The position numbers and the translations under genes were made by a program. From Diatrype stigma (lineage: Eukaryota; Ascomycota; Sordariomycetes; Xylariales; Diatrypaceae): DNA of 64,000 bases. The notes below the pieces were generated by a model. That model was not told where the DNA came from. It saw nothing but the letters and a program-made list of their open reading frames with translations, and made no database searches. Shown here in pieces: positions 32,042-43,260 of this stretch (the first letter of the stretch is position 1; every line of letters starts with the position of its first letter). The DNA is taken from contig JAKJXP020000038.1 in the NCBI GenBank assembly GCA_022225965.2, forward strand, positions 186,001-250,000, in the 5' to 3' direction.

Positions 32042-33897
32042 TCACTGCCTCACATTTGCGTAGCTGGCACCCCCTTTCTGTCTGAACAGCCTTGCCTTTA
32101 TGCCGACGTAACCCACCAAGCTGGCGCCAATCACAAGGCCAAGAGAGAGCAGAATCAGGTTGACCGGCACCGGGTTGCCATGGAACGTCTCGTGGAATAG
32201 ATAGTCCAGGCCACTCTGGCTGAAGTTCAGCAAACCGGAAAGGCAGATGATCGTTCCGTAGACAGTACCGAATGTCTGGAAGCCGAAGACCTTGGCACTG
32301 TAGTCGCTGACGGCAGTGTAGTAGAAGGGTCGGTACAAAACGAACAGGCACACGTTGGCATAAGCGGCCCACGTATAGGGCAACACCCCAAGGACACCGA
32401 TGGTAGCCGCAACGGTGACGAGAGTTGCAAGAACTGCGACTGTGCTGGTATGATCCAGAATGCCCCCGATAAATGGGATAGAGATAATGCCCCCCAATGG
32501 CAGAGCTAAGTCGAAGAAGTGGTTGATCTCGATAGCCTTCTGGGGGTCAAACATAGCTTCGTATTGCGGCCGTATTGTCGCGACGAAGTAGTTGATTCGT
32601 GACATCTGTACTACAGTCTTTACCAGCGAGGATCAGCGAACATGACCAAGATGGTACGATTCGTGGAGACTTCCAGGTTGGCTTTGTGCTGAGAATGAAG
32701 CACTATGGACGTGGGGCTCTGCGTAACTTACAAACAAGCATATCAATATAAACCATGGCGAGCGTATTTGCTGTAATACAGTATAATTATGCATCACCCC
32801 CCACACGCCGCTTCGCTCATTGGTGGCTTCTTCATGACGCAGCTGCTTGTCAACTTGGGTAGGACCAAGCAGGTCCTCGATTTCGTGTTCAACGAGCTCA
32901 CGTTGCTCTTGCTGTTCCTCGCTCAACAGAGCCGTTCTTTCATCAACCTGATCACCCCCCGCGCCACCGAACGACCGGAAGGGACCATTTGGGTCCGGGT
33001 CTTGAATCTCCTCCATCAGCTCGCCAACGGTCTTATATGACTGCTTGGGCAAAATGGTGAACTGAAGCAAGAGGATGACCACGGGCACGGCAAGATAAAC
33101 TAGGAAGAACCGGTGATGACCGAACGCGCCTCCAGTCTTGTCGTAGATCACACGATATACTAAAAAGAGAGCACTTGATGAATCGAAGGCGCCCGTGAGG
33201 AGGGCTAAAATCAAACCGGACTTTCGTGGGAAAGCGTTCGAGAGGTGAAACGAGGAGATATAGGTGAAAGGGCCTGCTAAAGCAAGGAGAAAATAGCCCA
33301 GGAGGAAGCCATCGAACGGAAGCTCTTCGGCAAACGACATCGACAGACTACCCAGTGTGAGGAAGCCAACACCCAGCGCTCCACACACTCGAGGACCAAA
33401 ATGATCCAGGATTGCCCCTACCGGGAGAGCGGCAACGTTGGTAGCAACGGCGGCAACCGTGAACATAAGATTGAGGTGAATCTCGATACACGTGTACTCG
33501 CCGTTGCAGACATCCTGATATGCCCCTTCTTTTTTCAAGACCGGCTTCAAGGCCGCATAGCCAAAGACCACACCTGCTGCAAAGAGGCAGTATAGGACAG
33601 TGACGGATATTTGGACTATGGAACACGTCAGTTGACTGTCGAGACAATCTCCTAGGACACCTATGGACACTCACGTATCCGTTTCCACTCAGACACCTCG
33701 AAGGCCCCGACAGGTTGACCGGGATGGTCCACGTCTCGTGGGATGGAGGGGTTCCATGATTCGGGAAGAGGGTTGAAGGTGAGCTTGTGTGCTTGAACCA
33801 AGGCGTCGGTTGAAGACACGGAACCTCGCCGGGATCTCTGCCCCTCGGATGGGGCAACGAGAAATGTTTCTATGGACCCGACACGATGGAGAGACAT
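32042..33897 (-). CDS. MFS transporter, Fmp42/SLC43-like
   Basis: Three exons: 33897-33675, 33615-32732 and 32617-32042 (560 residues), with introns of 59 bp (GTGAGT...TAG) and 114 bp (GTAAGT...AAG). The protein has a cytosolic N-terminus, then about 12 hydrophobic segments in two halves. A charged central loop (ERTALLSEEQQEQREL...) separates the halves. Landmarks include VLYCLFAAGVVFGYAALKPV, GAILDHFGPRVCGALGVG, TYISSFHLSNAFPRKSGLIL, RINYFVATIR and FGFQTFGTVYGTIICLSG, typical of the fungal Fmp42-like branch related to SLC43 amino-acid carriers. The substrate is unproven. For intron 2 an in-frame CAG 12 bp further on (exon starting MSRINYF) would delete TVVQ; I prefer the AAG acceptor because homologues keep that text. 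Confidence 0.85.
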
Positions 33898-34453
33898 TTC
33901 CTCTGTCAAGACCTCGTCTCTCGGGCTTGTCTTTGGAACGAAGGAGTAGTCCGGACCCCTTTTTGTATTGCTTCAAGCGTCTTGATCCGCGGGATACTTA
34001 ATTCCCAGGATTCTCCGCACCCGTTATCTCGGACCACTGACGTAGTGAACGACAGCCGTTCCTGAGAAAGGGAGGCTAGTTTCGTAGTTCGGGCTAGCGA
34101 AGAGAAAGGTGGGAACGGTTGGTGAAGCAATTGACCAATTGGGATGACAAAGCAGGTAAAAGCCTCGAGATAACCCGCGTACTGATAGGAGCCTTGAAGT
34201 GATCACTTGGAGCTACGGTATATGTCTAAAGTAGCGTAAACTATACCGAAGACTGCCGATGGCTAGGGTGACAGAAGATCGGTCCCCGGCGCACGGGTGG
34301 GAGGTAATGAGGGAGGGCACTGGGGAGGGGTAATCTTTCGTATAGGATTGCGGAAGAATTGGACGATTTTGAGTTTGCACAAACCCAAAAAATAGCGAGA
34401 AAAGCAGAGAAAGAATGTCGAGAACAAATGCGGGAGGATGGGACCAACCACTC

Positions 34454-34496
34454 ACTTTAGCTTCACCCAGAAGATCCTACCTACTTCGTACAAAAG
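34454..34496. repeat. 43-bp direct repeat, copy 1
   Basis: Identical over 43 bp to 35098-35140, beginning ACTTTAGCTTCACCCAG and ending TTCGTACAAAAG. The flanks differ on both sides. The two copies bracket 601 bp of unique sequence. Confidence 0.95.
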
Positions 34497-35097
34497 TAGA
34501 AATACCCAGCCAGATCCCAGAACCCAGCTTCCAGCTGTTTTCGCTGGGTCACCGTCATTCTGCCGAGACTTCTTTTGCCTACCGGCTGACCTACCACCTT
34601 ACGTAGGTATCTTCGCCTTCTGGCCCTTCGCCCCTCGAACAGACAGTTGACCCAATACGCCAATATGTGTGTTTGAGCAAAGATTGTGTAATCGAATGCC
34701 TCAATGTCGGGACCTCGTGATCGGAACGGGTGGAGATCTGCAGCTGGGAGCCGCTTTCTCTAACCCCGCAGTTTGCGAGGTAACGCACATCAGCTTGGCT
34801 GGCCACGGCTGGCTTGGAACTTCGAAGCACATCATCAGGGGTTGGCACTTGGGTGGATTCCTATAGGCCGACGAAGGGGAAATTTAAAGGTTTGATTTGA
34901 TGGCTGGACATGGCTGGGATGGCGGGGATGGACGCATGCCGTTGCCAGGTGCTGCCAGATGAGCGCGTCATGCTCGTGCTGACCCAAAACCCGGACTCCA
35001 ACTTCCAATTGTTCACTTCGACGACCTCTCATTCGAATTCATAACTGAAGAGGTGGCAGTCAAGATTGGAGGGCAGTTCATGGCAAGGAGGGAACGA

Positions 35098-35140
35098 ACT
35101 TTAGCTTCACCCAGAAGATCCTACCTACTTCGTACAAAAG
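35098..35140. repeat. 43-bp direct repeat, copy 2
   Basis: Exact second copy of 34454-34496, same orientation, in the same intergenic region. Confidence 0.95.
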
Positions 35141-35858
35141 GTATACGCTAAAGCCTTGACGAACTTTGAGAGGAGGCAATATGATGAAGCCGATCATCTC
35201 AGAATGCCCGGAAAACCAGGGAGGTATCAACTTGGCTGTCCTCGGGCAATAACCGCGACCTTCCTGATTCCAGGACGCAACGTTTTGCTCACCTATGGTG
35301 CTGGTACGAGGGGTAACAAAGAACTAGATATTGAGCCCCTCGTAGCTCAACGGTGGTATGATCATTTTTCTAGGTCGAGCTTGATAAGTGCGGTGGTAGG
35401 TTGCAAAGGGCACATCCTCCTTAGCTGGAAACCCGGGGATCTTTTCTGAACGAGAACGGTGGGTTGACAGGTCGGCTTAACACCTATCTGGGTACGGTAG
35501 ATAGCCATTCATCAAAAAGGATATAGCCATAATAACAAGAAAAGGGGGTTGCCGTAAATATAAGCTCGTGAAGGGACCGCTGCATGCAATGATACTGGCC
35601 CGTCTTCCTAATCGCTGAGCCAGTAAGTGCTGTCCCCGGGCGTCGAACGGGATTGGGAGAATTCTACACAATTGCACGGGTATCAAACACGACCTGTATC
35701 CGTCGGCTCTGCCATCTTGACTAAGTCTTAACGCGCCATGCACAAAGCTCGCTCGCTCACGATGGTCTCCTACATACCGTGTAAATAAAACTATCAGAAC
35801 TGTTTCTCTTTTCATCTCCTCTTTCCGGATTCGCTCTCGAGCAGTTGCTATCCTTTGC

Positions 35859-38800
35859 CTATGCAACAAGGGGAAATCGGCTCTGGAAGAGGACCACCAG
35901 CGCCAGCCGATTCCCACGGCAATCCCACAGCGACCTACAAGGGATTATCGCCTGGGGCTGCGACTGCGACTGCGACTGCGACTGCGACTGCGCAAATGCT
36001 GTGGGGAACACCCCGGCGTCTACGTACACGATATGCGGGCTCGCAACGGCGTCATCAGCAGAGGCGGGAGCCGAGCCGGCAGCAGCAGCAGCAGCCAGGG
36101 AGCCAGCCACCTCTCGCCGAACATCCGAAACGACCGCCTCGAGATTCCGGTCTCCCCCCAGACACCGCACTGCAGCCGCGCTCTGGATGAAGACGCCGCC
36201 GTGGGGCGTCTCGACGGCGACATGGTGGAGTTCCGACGAGACGCGCGCGGGCGAATCTTCCGAGGAGCGAGCGTCATGCTCGCCTTCACCCCGGCCCCTT
36301 CTCGAGAAGACCCGAACAGAGCCGGGCCGCAGTTTGGCCAGACCCAGGTGGGCATGCCACTCGATGCCGGCCTGGCGCGGGAGCTCGTCGACCTCGGCGG
36401 CGAAGAAGAACGGCACGCATCGCTGGCGCTGCCGCCTCTTTTCCTCCCCCTCCTGGCGCGAGTCCGCATCGGCATCCCCCTTGTCGACGGCTAACACCTC
36501 CCAGTCCGGTACTTCGGGCAGCGTGTCCGCCTCTTCGTTCCCGAACGACTGGTACGCGGAGTTGTACCGCCGATCCCAGAGATCGGGACCGCCACAGCAG
36601 TCGTCGTCGTCGTCCTCTTCCTCGTCTTCTCCTATCGGAGCCCAGACGTGTGCGGACCGCCAGGCGGCCGCTGCAAGTTGCGCTGTCGTCCTGCGCCGCC
36701 GCTCGTCTTGATCTCCCGAAGAAGAAGAAGAAGAAGGGGACGAGGACGAGGAAGAAACGCGTGGGAAGTACGCCACGGCGCTGGTCCACCACTGGACATC
36801 GACGGCAGCGGCGACGCGCCAGAGGTGCTGCAGCGCGAGTGTCGTCTGCAGCGCCAAATTTCTATCGCTCGTGCTATCACTCTCGCCACCATCACAGTCC
36901 GCGCTCGGGAGCACCATGGAGGCAGGTATAAGGGGGATCTGGCCGGCGATGGAGACAGCGAGTCCCGTGTCTGTGCTACTGCTACTACTATAATAAAGCT
37001 GGCCATCATCATCGTCATCGCTGTCGTCGTTTGACGATGACGATGCTGGTGGAGGAGGAGACGAGGGAGGTGGTGGTGGTGACAGGAGAGGGACGGAGAT
37101 GGCCTGGCTGTAAGGCCCGATGTTTGCGGGCGCCCAGTACGACCTCGACTGGACGTGCAAGCCGAGCCTGTCGTCGCCGCCGCCGCCATGCGAGCGTGGC
37201 GCATGAACGGCGAGGTAGACGGCGATGTCGCAGCCCTCGGGAAGCGCGTCCCCGCACGATATGGTGACCCGCGCCGGCGGGTTTGGCTCCCCGAAGAGCG
37301 ACCCGTAGAGTTTGTTGATGGCGGGGAAATCCGCCATGCGCCTTAGGACGACGATGGCGTTAGTGATGGCGCCCGCCCGCAGGGCGTGCCCCTGGAGCCG
37401 CTCTCGTATATCGGCCACTATGCGCGCAGTCTGGGCTTCGACGCCGCCAACTTGGTCATCATCATCACGGCCAACGAAACACCACTGCTGCTGTGTGGAC
37501 TCCGACGACACCGTCGCCGCTGTCCTTCCTAAGGGAGGCAACCGTAGATGCGGACTGTCTAGCTGAGCAGCAGCAGCATCGTGTCCCGACTGGTCCTGAT
37601 CAGTCTCACCCTCACCGTCACCCTTCAGCAGAAGAGCTTCCAGAGTAGCCTCGAACCTCGGGTCAAGGAGACCCGGAATGCGCACGCGACCATCGCCATC
37701 AACACCATCGCCACCATCACCATCTCTCGCCTCAACCACAGCACCCCGAATGCTCAACCACACGCTCCCGCCGCCCTCGCGCACGACCCTTCTATTCCCA
37801 CCACCACTGCTCCCACAACCCTCCTCGGACGCTGGCACCACGATGCGGCCCCCCCTGAAGAGTCCGGGCGGCCCGTCCACGACGAGGGTCTCGAACTCGC
37901 CGCCCTCGCCGAGCACGGACCCGCGGCCGCCCCCGCCGAAACGACCTATGCCGCGGGCGACGCGTTGCGCCCCGGCCTCGCTGGCCACGTTCTCCCACAG
38001 GAACGACTCGTCGAGCCCGGCGCTGGCGACCTTGATGATGCGGGCGTCGAGGCCGGCGGCCGCCATGTCGCGCAGGAGCTGCGCGTCGTCACGGCGAGGC
38101 GGCAGCAACGGCGCAGCAGCTCTTGCTCCTCCTCTTTCCGGCCCTAATCCTGGCAGTAGTGTCTTCCATAACTGCTGCTCTTGTTGCTGTTGTTGCCCCG
38201 TGCTTTTTCTGGTGGTCCCTCTGGTTCCCGCCTTTCCCGTTGCGTCGCTGGCTTCGCTGTGGTGGGCATTACTATCGCCACCGTTATTATTGCTGCCACT
38301 GCCTCGGTCTAGCGGAAGCTCCGGGTACTGCCACAGGTATGACAGCGGGACTAGGCCCAGGCGAAGGGCCACCGACTCGACTCGGGTCCTCTGGTAGGTG
38401 GACAGGATGGCGCCCGTGCTCAGCGCGTTGGCTTCCGGGTGGGCCGCGAGAACGGCGCGCAGTAGTGGGACCAGGGACTCGGTCTCGTCCTGGTCTTCTT
38501 GTTCCTGGGCACCAGCACCAGCACCAGGAGGAACCTGAGGGTTAGTGGTGGTGGTGGTGGCGGTGGTGGCGGCGGACGCAGTAGTAATAGACTCATCAGC
38601 TGATGGTGGTGGTATTGCCGTTGCGCCTACTGCTGCTGCTGCTGCCCGAGACCCTTCTACTTCTTCTTCCCGTTCCTGGGGTGCCTGATAGTTCAAGCCA
38701 TGGTGGACCGCACCGCCCACGATAGGGTGGCGGAACAGAGGCAGTCCTGTTGCCTGGGCGTACAAGGGGATGACCTGATGCCCCACGGTCTGGTACATGA

Positions 38801-39050
38801 AACTGTTCAAGTCCGCCTCATCTTCTTCCTCCTGCGGCTCCTCACCTTGGTGTTGCTGGGACGGCGTGTCATGGGACGGCTCCCGTATGGCCACGGCAGC
38901 GGCGGGACTAGTGCTAGCAGGAGGAGATTGAGGATAGAGATTGGCTAGAGCCACGACCTGGTGCCCATTAGCCAGACAGTGGAGAATCGAGAAGAAACTG
39001 TCCTTGCCCCCGGACACCAGAGCTATGACATTCAGGGCCCCTTCCGCCAT
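35859..39050 (-). CDS. dph6: Diphthine-ammonia ligase with C-terminal RidA-like domains
   Basis: A single exon of 1,063 residues from the ATG at 39050. The N-terminus holds the PP-loop ATP-pyrophosphatase motif SGGKDSFFS (residues 13-21) and further family text (LANLYP, MYQTVGHQVIPLYAQATGLPL, GAILSTYQRTRVE, LSYLWQ). Dph6 amidates diphthine on elongation factor 2, the last step of diphthamide synthesis, using ATP and ammonia. From about residue 520 come two RidA/YjgF-like units (VLRRMADFPAINKLYGSLF...; YWAPANIGPYSQAISVP...AGQIPLIPASM), as in yeast Dph6. Yeast Dph6 is 685 residues; the excess here is low-complexity insertions (poly-Ser, poly-Asp, Gln, Gly) in both halves. A (CAGTCG)n run near the 3' end encodes SQSQSQ. 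The C-terminal SLWDCRGNRLA text is conserved, so the end looks right. Confidence 0.9.
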   Translation of the reverse strand: MAEGALNVIALVSGGKDSFFSILHCLANGHQVVALANLYPQSPPASTSPAAAVAIREPSHDTPSQQHQGEEPQEEEDEADLNSFMYQTVGHQVIPLYAQATGLPLFRHPIVGGAVHHGLNYQAPQEREEEVEGSRAAAAAVGATAIPPPSADESITTASAATTATTTTTNPQVPPGAGAGAQEQEDQDETESLVPLLRAVLAAHPEANALSTGAILSTYQRTRVESVALRLGLVPLSYLWQYPELPLDRGSGSNNNGGDSNAHHSEASDATGKAGTRGTTRKSTGQQQQQEQQLWKTLLPGLGPERGGARAAAPLLPPRRDDAQLLRDMAAAGLDARIIKVASAGLDESFLWENVASEAGAQRVARGIGRFGGGGRGSVLGEGGEFETLVVDGPPGLFRGGRIVVPASEEGCGSSGGGNRRVVREGGGSVWLSIRGAVVEARDGDGGDGVDGDGRVRIPGLLDPRFEATLEALLLKGDGEGETDQDQSGHDAAAAQLDSPHLRLPPLGRTAATVSSESTQQQWCFVGRDDDDQVGGVEAQTARIVADIRERLQGHALRAGAITNAIVVLRRMADFPAINKLYGSLFGEPNPPARVTISCGDALPEGCDIAVYLAVHAPRSHGGGGDDRLGLHVQSRSYWAPANIGPYSQAISVPLLSPPPPPSSPPPPASSSSNDDSDDDDDGQLYYSSSSSTDTGLAVSIAGQIPLIPASMVLPSADCDGGESDSTSDRNLALQTTLALQHLWRVAAAVDVQWWTSAVAYFPRVSSSSSSPSSSSSSGDQDERRRRTTAQLAAAAWRSAHVWAPIGEDEEEDDDDDCCGGPDLWDRRYNSAYQSFGNEEADTLPEVPDWEVLAVDKGDADADSRQEGEEKRRQRQRCVPFFFAAEVDELPRQAGIEWHAHLGLAKLRPGSVRVFSRRGRGEGEHDARSSEDSPARVSSELHHVAVETPHGGVFIQSAAAVRCLGGDRNLEAVVSDVRREVAGSLAAAAAAGSAPASADDAVASPHIVYVDAGVFPTAFAQSQSQSQSQSQPQAIIPCRSLWDCRGNRLALVVLFQSRFPLVA

Positions 39051-41056
39051 GGTTTAACTAGTTCACGGTCGTGGGTAGCTCAGCAGCTGGGATTGTTCTT
39101 GGCTAGCAGATCCAGCAGGTCATAGTCTACCGCCCTCTTATGTAGGAGATTTTTCACTATCAGGCCGGGCAGCGGGCTGGTCTACCTCTGCCTCTTAGCT
39201 CTCAGCAGGGTCTATGTAGTTATCCGGAACCGGCCCTTAGCAAGTCTACTTTTGTAGCCGTATCTAGACCCGAGGCACGCGTTACCAAGTGCGGTTGAAG
39301 TAGCCGGGCTGACCACTGCTAGTTCGCAGCCGTGCCAGTCTAGAAATGCAATCTAGAAGGGCGCTAGATGCCACATTGTAGATGGGTTAGATGAGATCTT
39401 CAAGCAGGTAATCTCGTGGATGACCGGGACGAGGTGTTTGTTACCGGCGAGTCAGCGACGGCGCCTTGGCAAGTTATGGCCGGATCAATCGAGCCAAAGA
39501 TAGAAGCGGGATATACTCACATATGCTAGATACACACGATACCATACGATACGATATGCGAGATAATCATCAAACATATGCGAGATGCGGTAGCCTCCAG
39601 CTGGGCGGAAATAAGGATATGGGTTTGCTAGTTACTTAAGTAGCTACTACCCTCTTAGGCAAGTGACAAGTGACAACCTGGAAGTGACAAGTGACCAGTA
39701 GCATTGGTTCCATTAGAAGCCCTTCGAGCACGAGACGAGATGAGGCCTGACTTATCGTGGTGATGGGTTTGTGATAATTGGCAATATTCAACAAAGAGGT
39801 TGTTACCTACCAAGTGGTATGTATGTAAGTAGTTAGGGAATGTAACTACAGTACATACGTGCGTACATACCTCCAGACTGCCACTGCCAGTAGGTGGTGA
39901 TATCTAGGCTAGGGCTAGGCGTCTAGCTGTTCCTCTAGCTGGCTGAGCTGACCTACCTGGCCTATTCGGCACACAGCTATCGATAGCTCATCGACAGGTA
40001 GCTCGTGAGCTTGGAAGCCGCACCTAAAACATACGATAGGTGTAATAATACCTACGGTACCTAGCTACCTACGTTGACTACGTAATAGTATTGAACCATA
40101 CGACTTATTTAGATGACACAAAGCTGAGAAAGCTGCAGAGCCGGAAAGGTTCTCCGAACAGCTTGAAACTAGGTACCTAGTAGTTAGATAGTCACATAAA
40201 TGAATGAACAGAAATAACCATAAACACAGTAGCTGATAACAGCTAGACAGTCATTAGTTCAACCGGCTAGCTGATGCATTTCCGAAAGTATCTGCTGCGT
40301 CGCCATGCTCTATTATCATACCTACTAAGTAGCTATAGATGCCTAGGTAGCCCGCACGGTTCTTCAGGTCACTCAAGCTGGGATTCAAAGATTCAAAGAT
40401 TCAAAGGTATCATAGGCCAGTTTGGCGGCAAACTGATGCTGGAATTTCCTATCTGTACATGATGCTGCGGAACCTCGCCTCCTCGTGACCAGCACATTGC
40501 CGTTGGGAACGGCCGCCCCATCTAGGAAGTCCAGAAACGTAAGCATACAAGAAACGGGAACAAGACAAAAACCCCTGGTGGGCCCTGCTTCTACCGTGTC
40601 AAAAGGTGCCCTAAAGCAGGTACGGCGGCACTGCTCCGCCTGCTGTGGGAATTACAACAATGGTAAACAAATTCCGCGCCGCCGGGTATGTGCATAGCAT
40701 CATTTCCATCGCAAAAATCGAAGAATCTCAAGTAGCCCCTCCCCTCCTTATTGCGCCTGTATTTCTCAAACCCTGTGTATCATTCCTGTGAAAATCGACT
40801 AAGCCGCTTGCTCCCATGAAGTTTTGTCTGTCGTCACCAAGGAAATGCCGCAATTATAGGTACAAGACAGTTCGATGCTGGAAAAAAAAAAGTGCAACTT
40901 TTAGCCTCCCGTGTGGAAAATGTCTTTTTGGTGAACCATTCTAAGCCCTAATGACCGGTCCGCGTAAAACTAGCGGGGTAGGCCGGATGTTCCAGAAGTC
41001 GTTCATGTTCGTGATCTGCCGTAGAAGCTCCCCGTGTCACTCCCCGAGTATCTGTT
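39051..41056. other. Intergenic region between dph6 and the Msn2-like gene
   Basis: About 2 kb with many GTACCTAGGTA/CTACCTACG words, a triple GATTCAAA repeat at 40384-40406 and short A runs. It carries the dph6 promoter and the 3' end of the neighbour. No gene seen. Confidence 0.6.
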
Positions 41057-43260
41057 CTACTCGGAGCGCTTTCGCTTCTTCTTGCCGTTGACATCGTTGG
41101 ACTCGTCGGCCGACGACTCGCTGGAGCTACCAGCAACCTCTGACGCCACTTGGAAGAGCACCTTGCCGAAGTTGTGGTAATCCTGATTGCCCCCCTGAGG
41201 CATCATCTCAAACCCTTCCTCGGAGTTGTCGATGACATTCATCACAATGGCACCGGTGCCATGGGTTCGGGCATGTTGTGATAGGTTGTCACTCCGAGAG
41301 AACTTCTTGCCGCACTCATTGCATTGGAAAGGCTTCTCTTGCGTGTGCAGAGAGCGATAGTGACGCTTGAGATGCTCCTGTCGCCTGAACCGGTGATTGC
41401 ATAGCTCACATACGAAGGGCTTACTAGGGTCCTCTGTCAAGGACTGCTTTCGGCCGCGGCGGACAGGGGCAGCACTGTGTTGAGGAGTCGCGGCAGAGCC
41501 TGATGGAGCTGGGGTTGAGGGCTCAGCTGAGTCGGCAGTGGCCTCGTTGGCATTGGCATTGGCATTGGCATTGGCATTGGCATTGGCATTGGAAGTAGGT
41601 TGAGTAGTCTGAGTAGTCGAAGGTTGCTCCTCAGCCTGAGAAGGCTGAGCGCCAGTAGCGACATCCATTGTGGGTGCGGATAGGGCGTCAGTTGACTCCT
41701 TCTTTGCTTTCTTGAACTTCTTGTTCAAGTGGTAGTCCTGATCAGATCCGGAATCTGCAGGGCTAGGCAGGCCAGTGACTGTGCAGGGAGTTGTGTCCTC
41801 GAAATCAAATTCGCCAGTGCTGTCGGCGAAGAAAGGGTCTTGTCCAAGAGATACTGTCGTCGAGCACGTAGCCGAACGCGACCTCTTCGTGTCGTTGATT
41901 GAATTCTCACCAATGTTAACGAGGCCGTTGACGAAGTCGTCCTCGGATTCCAAATCGGAAATGTCGTCAAAGGACGGTAGCCCGTGGTGAAGTTCTGGGT
42001 TGAAATCAAATGCGGCAACCAAATCACTAGGCTTAGAGAGCGCCGATGGAGACGACGACGCGAATGCTTCACCCCTGAATTCCTCAAAAGTAGCGGGTGC
42101 GGAGCATTCAGGCGCGAGGGTCGGGTTGGTTACACCTCCCACAGTAAGGTGTCGCGGGTCACAGAAGTCGATGTCTTGTTCCGACGCGACAGACCGTGCA
42201 TAGGGGGTCGGCGAGGGTGAAAGAGAAGGGCAGGAGGTAGTGGAAACAAGGTCGCTTGAAATACTTGTAATGCCTGCAATGCCTGCAATGCTTGTGTTCA
42301 GCGAGATGGATTGTTGATGTTGGTGTTGTTGGTGTTGTTGATCCGCCTGAGGTTGGGATTGGGATTGTTGCAATTGGGACTGCAATTGAGATTGAGCATG
42401 AGATTGTTGTTGTTGCGCTGGTTGAAAGTACACTGTACCCCCGAAAAAATAAAAACGTTAGCCCCCAAATTCCATCAGTTAGGTCCATCAGTTAGGCCCA
42501 GCACCTAGGCCCATCAGTTACAGGCTACAGCAGGTACAGGTAGGTTGGCAACCGTTAACGTTAATTGCCCTGCCCCGCCATGCAATTACATGGGCATTGG
42601 GGGAAATCGAGCGAGCAGACCGCCCTGCTCCACTTGCATCCCCTTCATATCCCAGGATGCCCTCCCATGCCGTGCAATGCCATACAAATACATAGAAAAT
42701 CAAGACTTACCAGGCGTCAAAGGCGGAGAACCGCAGTTGCCCCAGTCCAGTGCATCCAGCGTCTCGGGCTTCAATTCCGGTTCGGCCTTCACATTCTCGC
42801 ATCCGTCCAGCCCCGAGAACATCGGGTTCAGCGGTGTCGCCAGGATATCGTGGCTGTGGCTGGGGCTGCCCATCGAGCTGCCGGATGTCGACAGGGGAGG
42901 CGTAGCCGGGTAGTAGAATCCATCCGCCTCGCACAGCTCCGTCTCCAGCATCAGCTTCGGCTGGTGTCCCTGCACTAGCAGACTGGGCCGGGCCGTGGCC
43001 TGGGGTGACGCCGCAGGCGTCAGTGTGTTGGGGACGGAGCTGAACACCTTGCTGTGCACCGCAGTCTGAGAGCATGAGGAGTTCGGCCTCGAGTAGATTG
43101 GCGTCGATGGCACAGTTGGCACAATCGGGAACACCTGCTGCTGCTGGAATGCTGGGTGCTGGCTGAAGTGGCCGTGCTGTCTGTTCTCCGGGTTGGGGTC
43201 CGGGGTGTAGTAGAAGAAGGGCGTTGGCCCCATTTGGGAAGTCATCATGTTCGAGTCCAT
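41057..43260 (-). CDS. msn2: C2H2 zinc-finger transcription factor, Msn2/Seb1-like
   Basis: Two exons, 43260-42711 and 42432-41057, with a 278-bp intron (GTAAGT...CAG); 641 residues. The DNA-binding part, about residues 520-575, has two adjacent C2H2 fingers ([21 protein letters not shown], then [23 protein letters not shown]) spaced as in Msn2/Msn4. The recognition helix residues RQEHLKR and RSDNLSQ predict binding to the stress element AGGGG. The N-terminal opening ([23 protein letters not shown]) is characteristic of the Pezizomycotina Msn2/Seb1 group. The middle is Gln-rich ([12 protein letters not shown]) with an (Asn-Ala) run encoded by a GCCAAT repeat, and a serine-rich KKKRKRSE tail ends the protein. 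It would act in the nucleus on osmotic, oxidative and heat stress genes. No upstream kinase sites are assigned. Confidence 0.9.

Larger units (their letters stand above)
33898..35858. other. Intergenic region upstream of the MFS gene
   Basis: Almost 2 kb between the MFS start and the dph6 3' end. Its main structure is an exact 43-bp direct repeat (34454-34496 and 35098-35140). The short open frames are not convincing genes. Confidence 0.55.

Noticed and set aside
35335..35420. A-box-like sequence (CGTAGCTCAACGG) suggesting a tRNA or tRNA-derived repeat
   Set aside because: No acceptable B-box or acceptor stem at the right distance; the resemblance is limited to one box.
36033..38545. Long plus-strand open frames opposite dph6
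   Set aside because: Produced by the GC-rich, repetitive dph6 coding strand; their Arg/Pro/Ser composition shows no domain.
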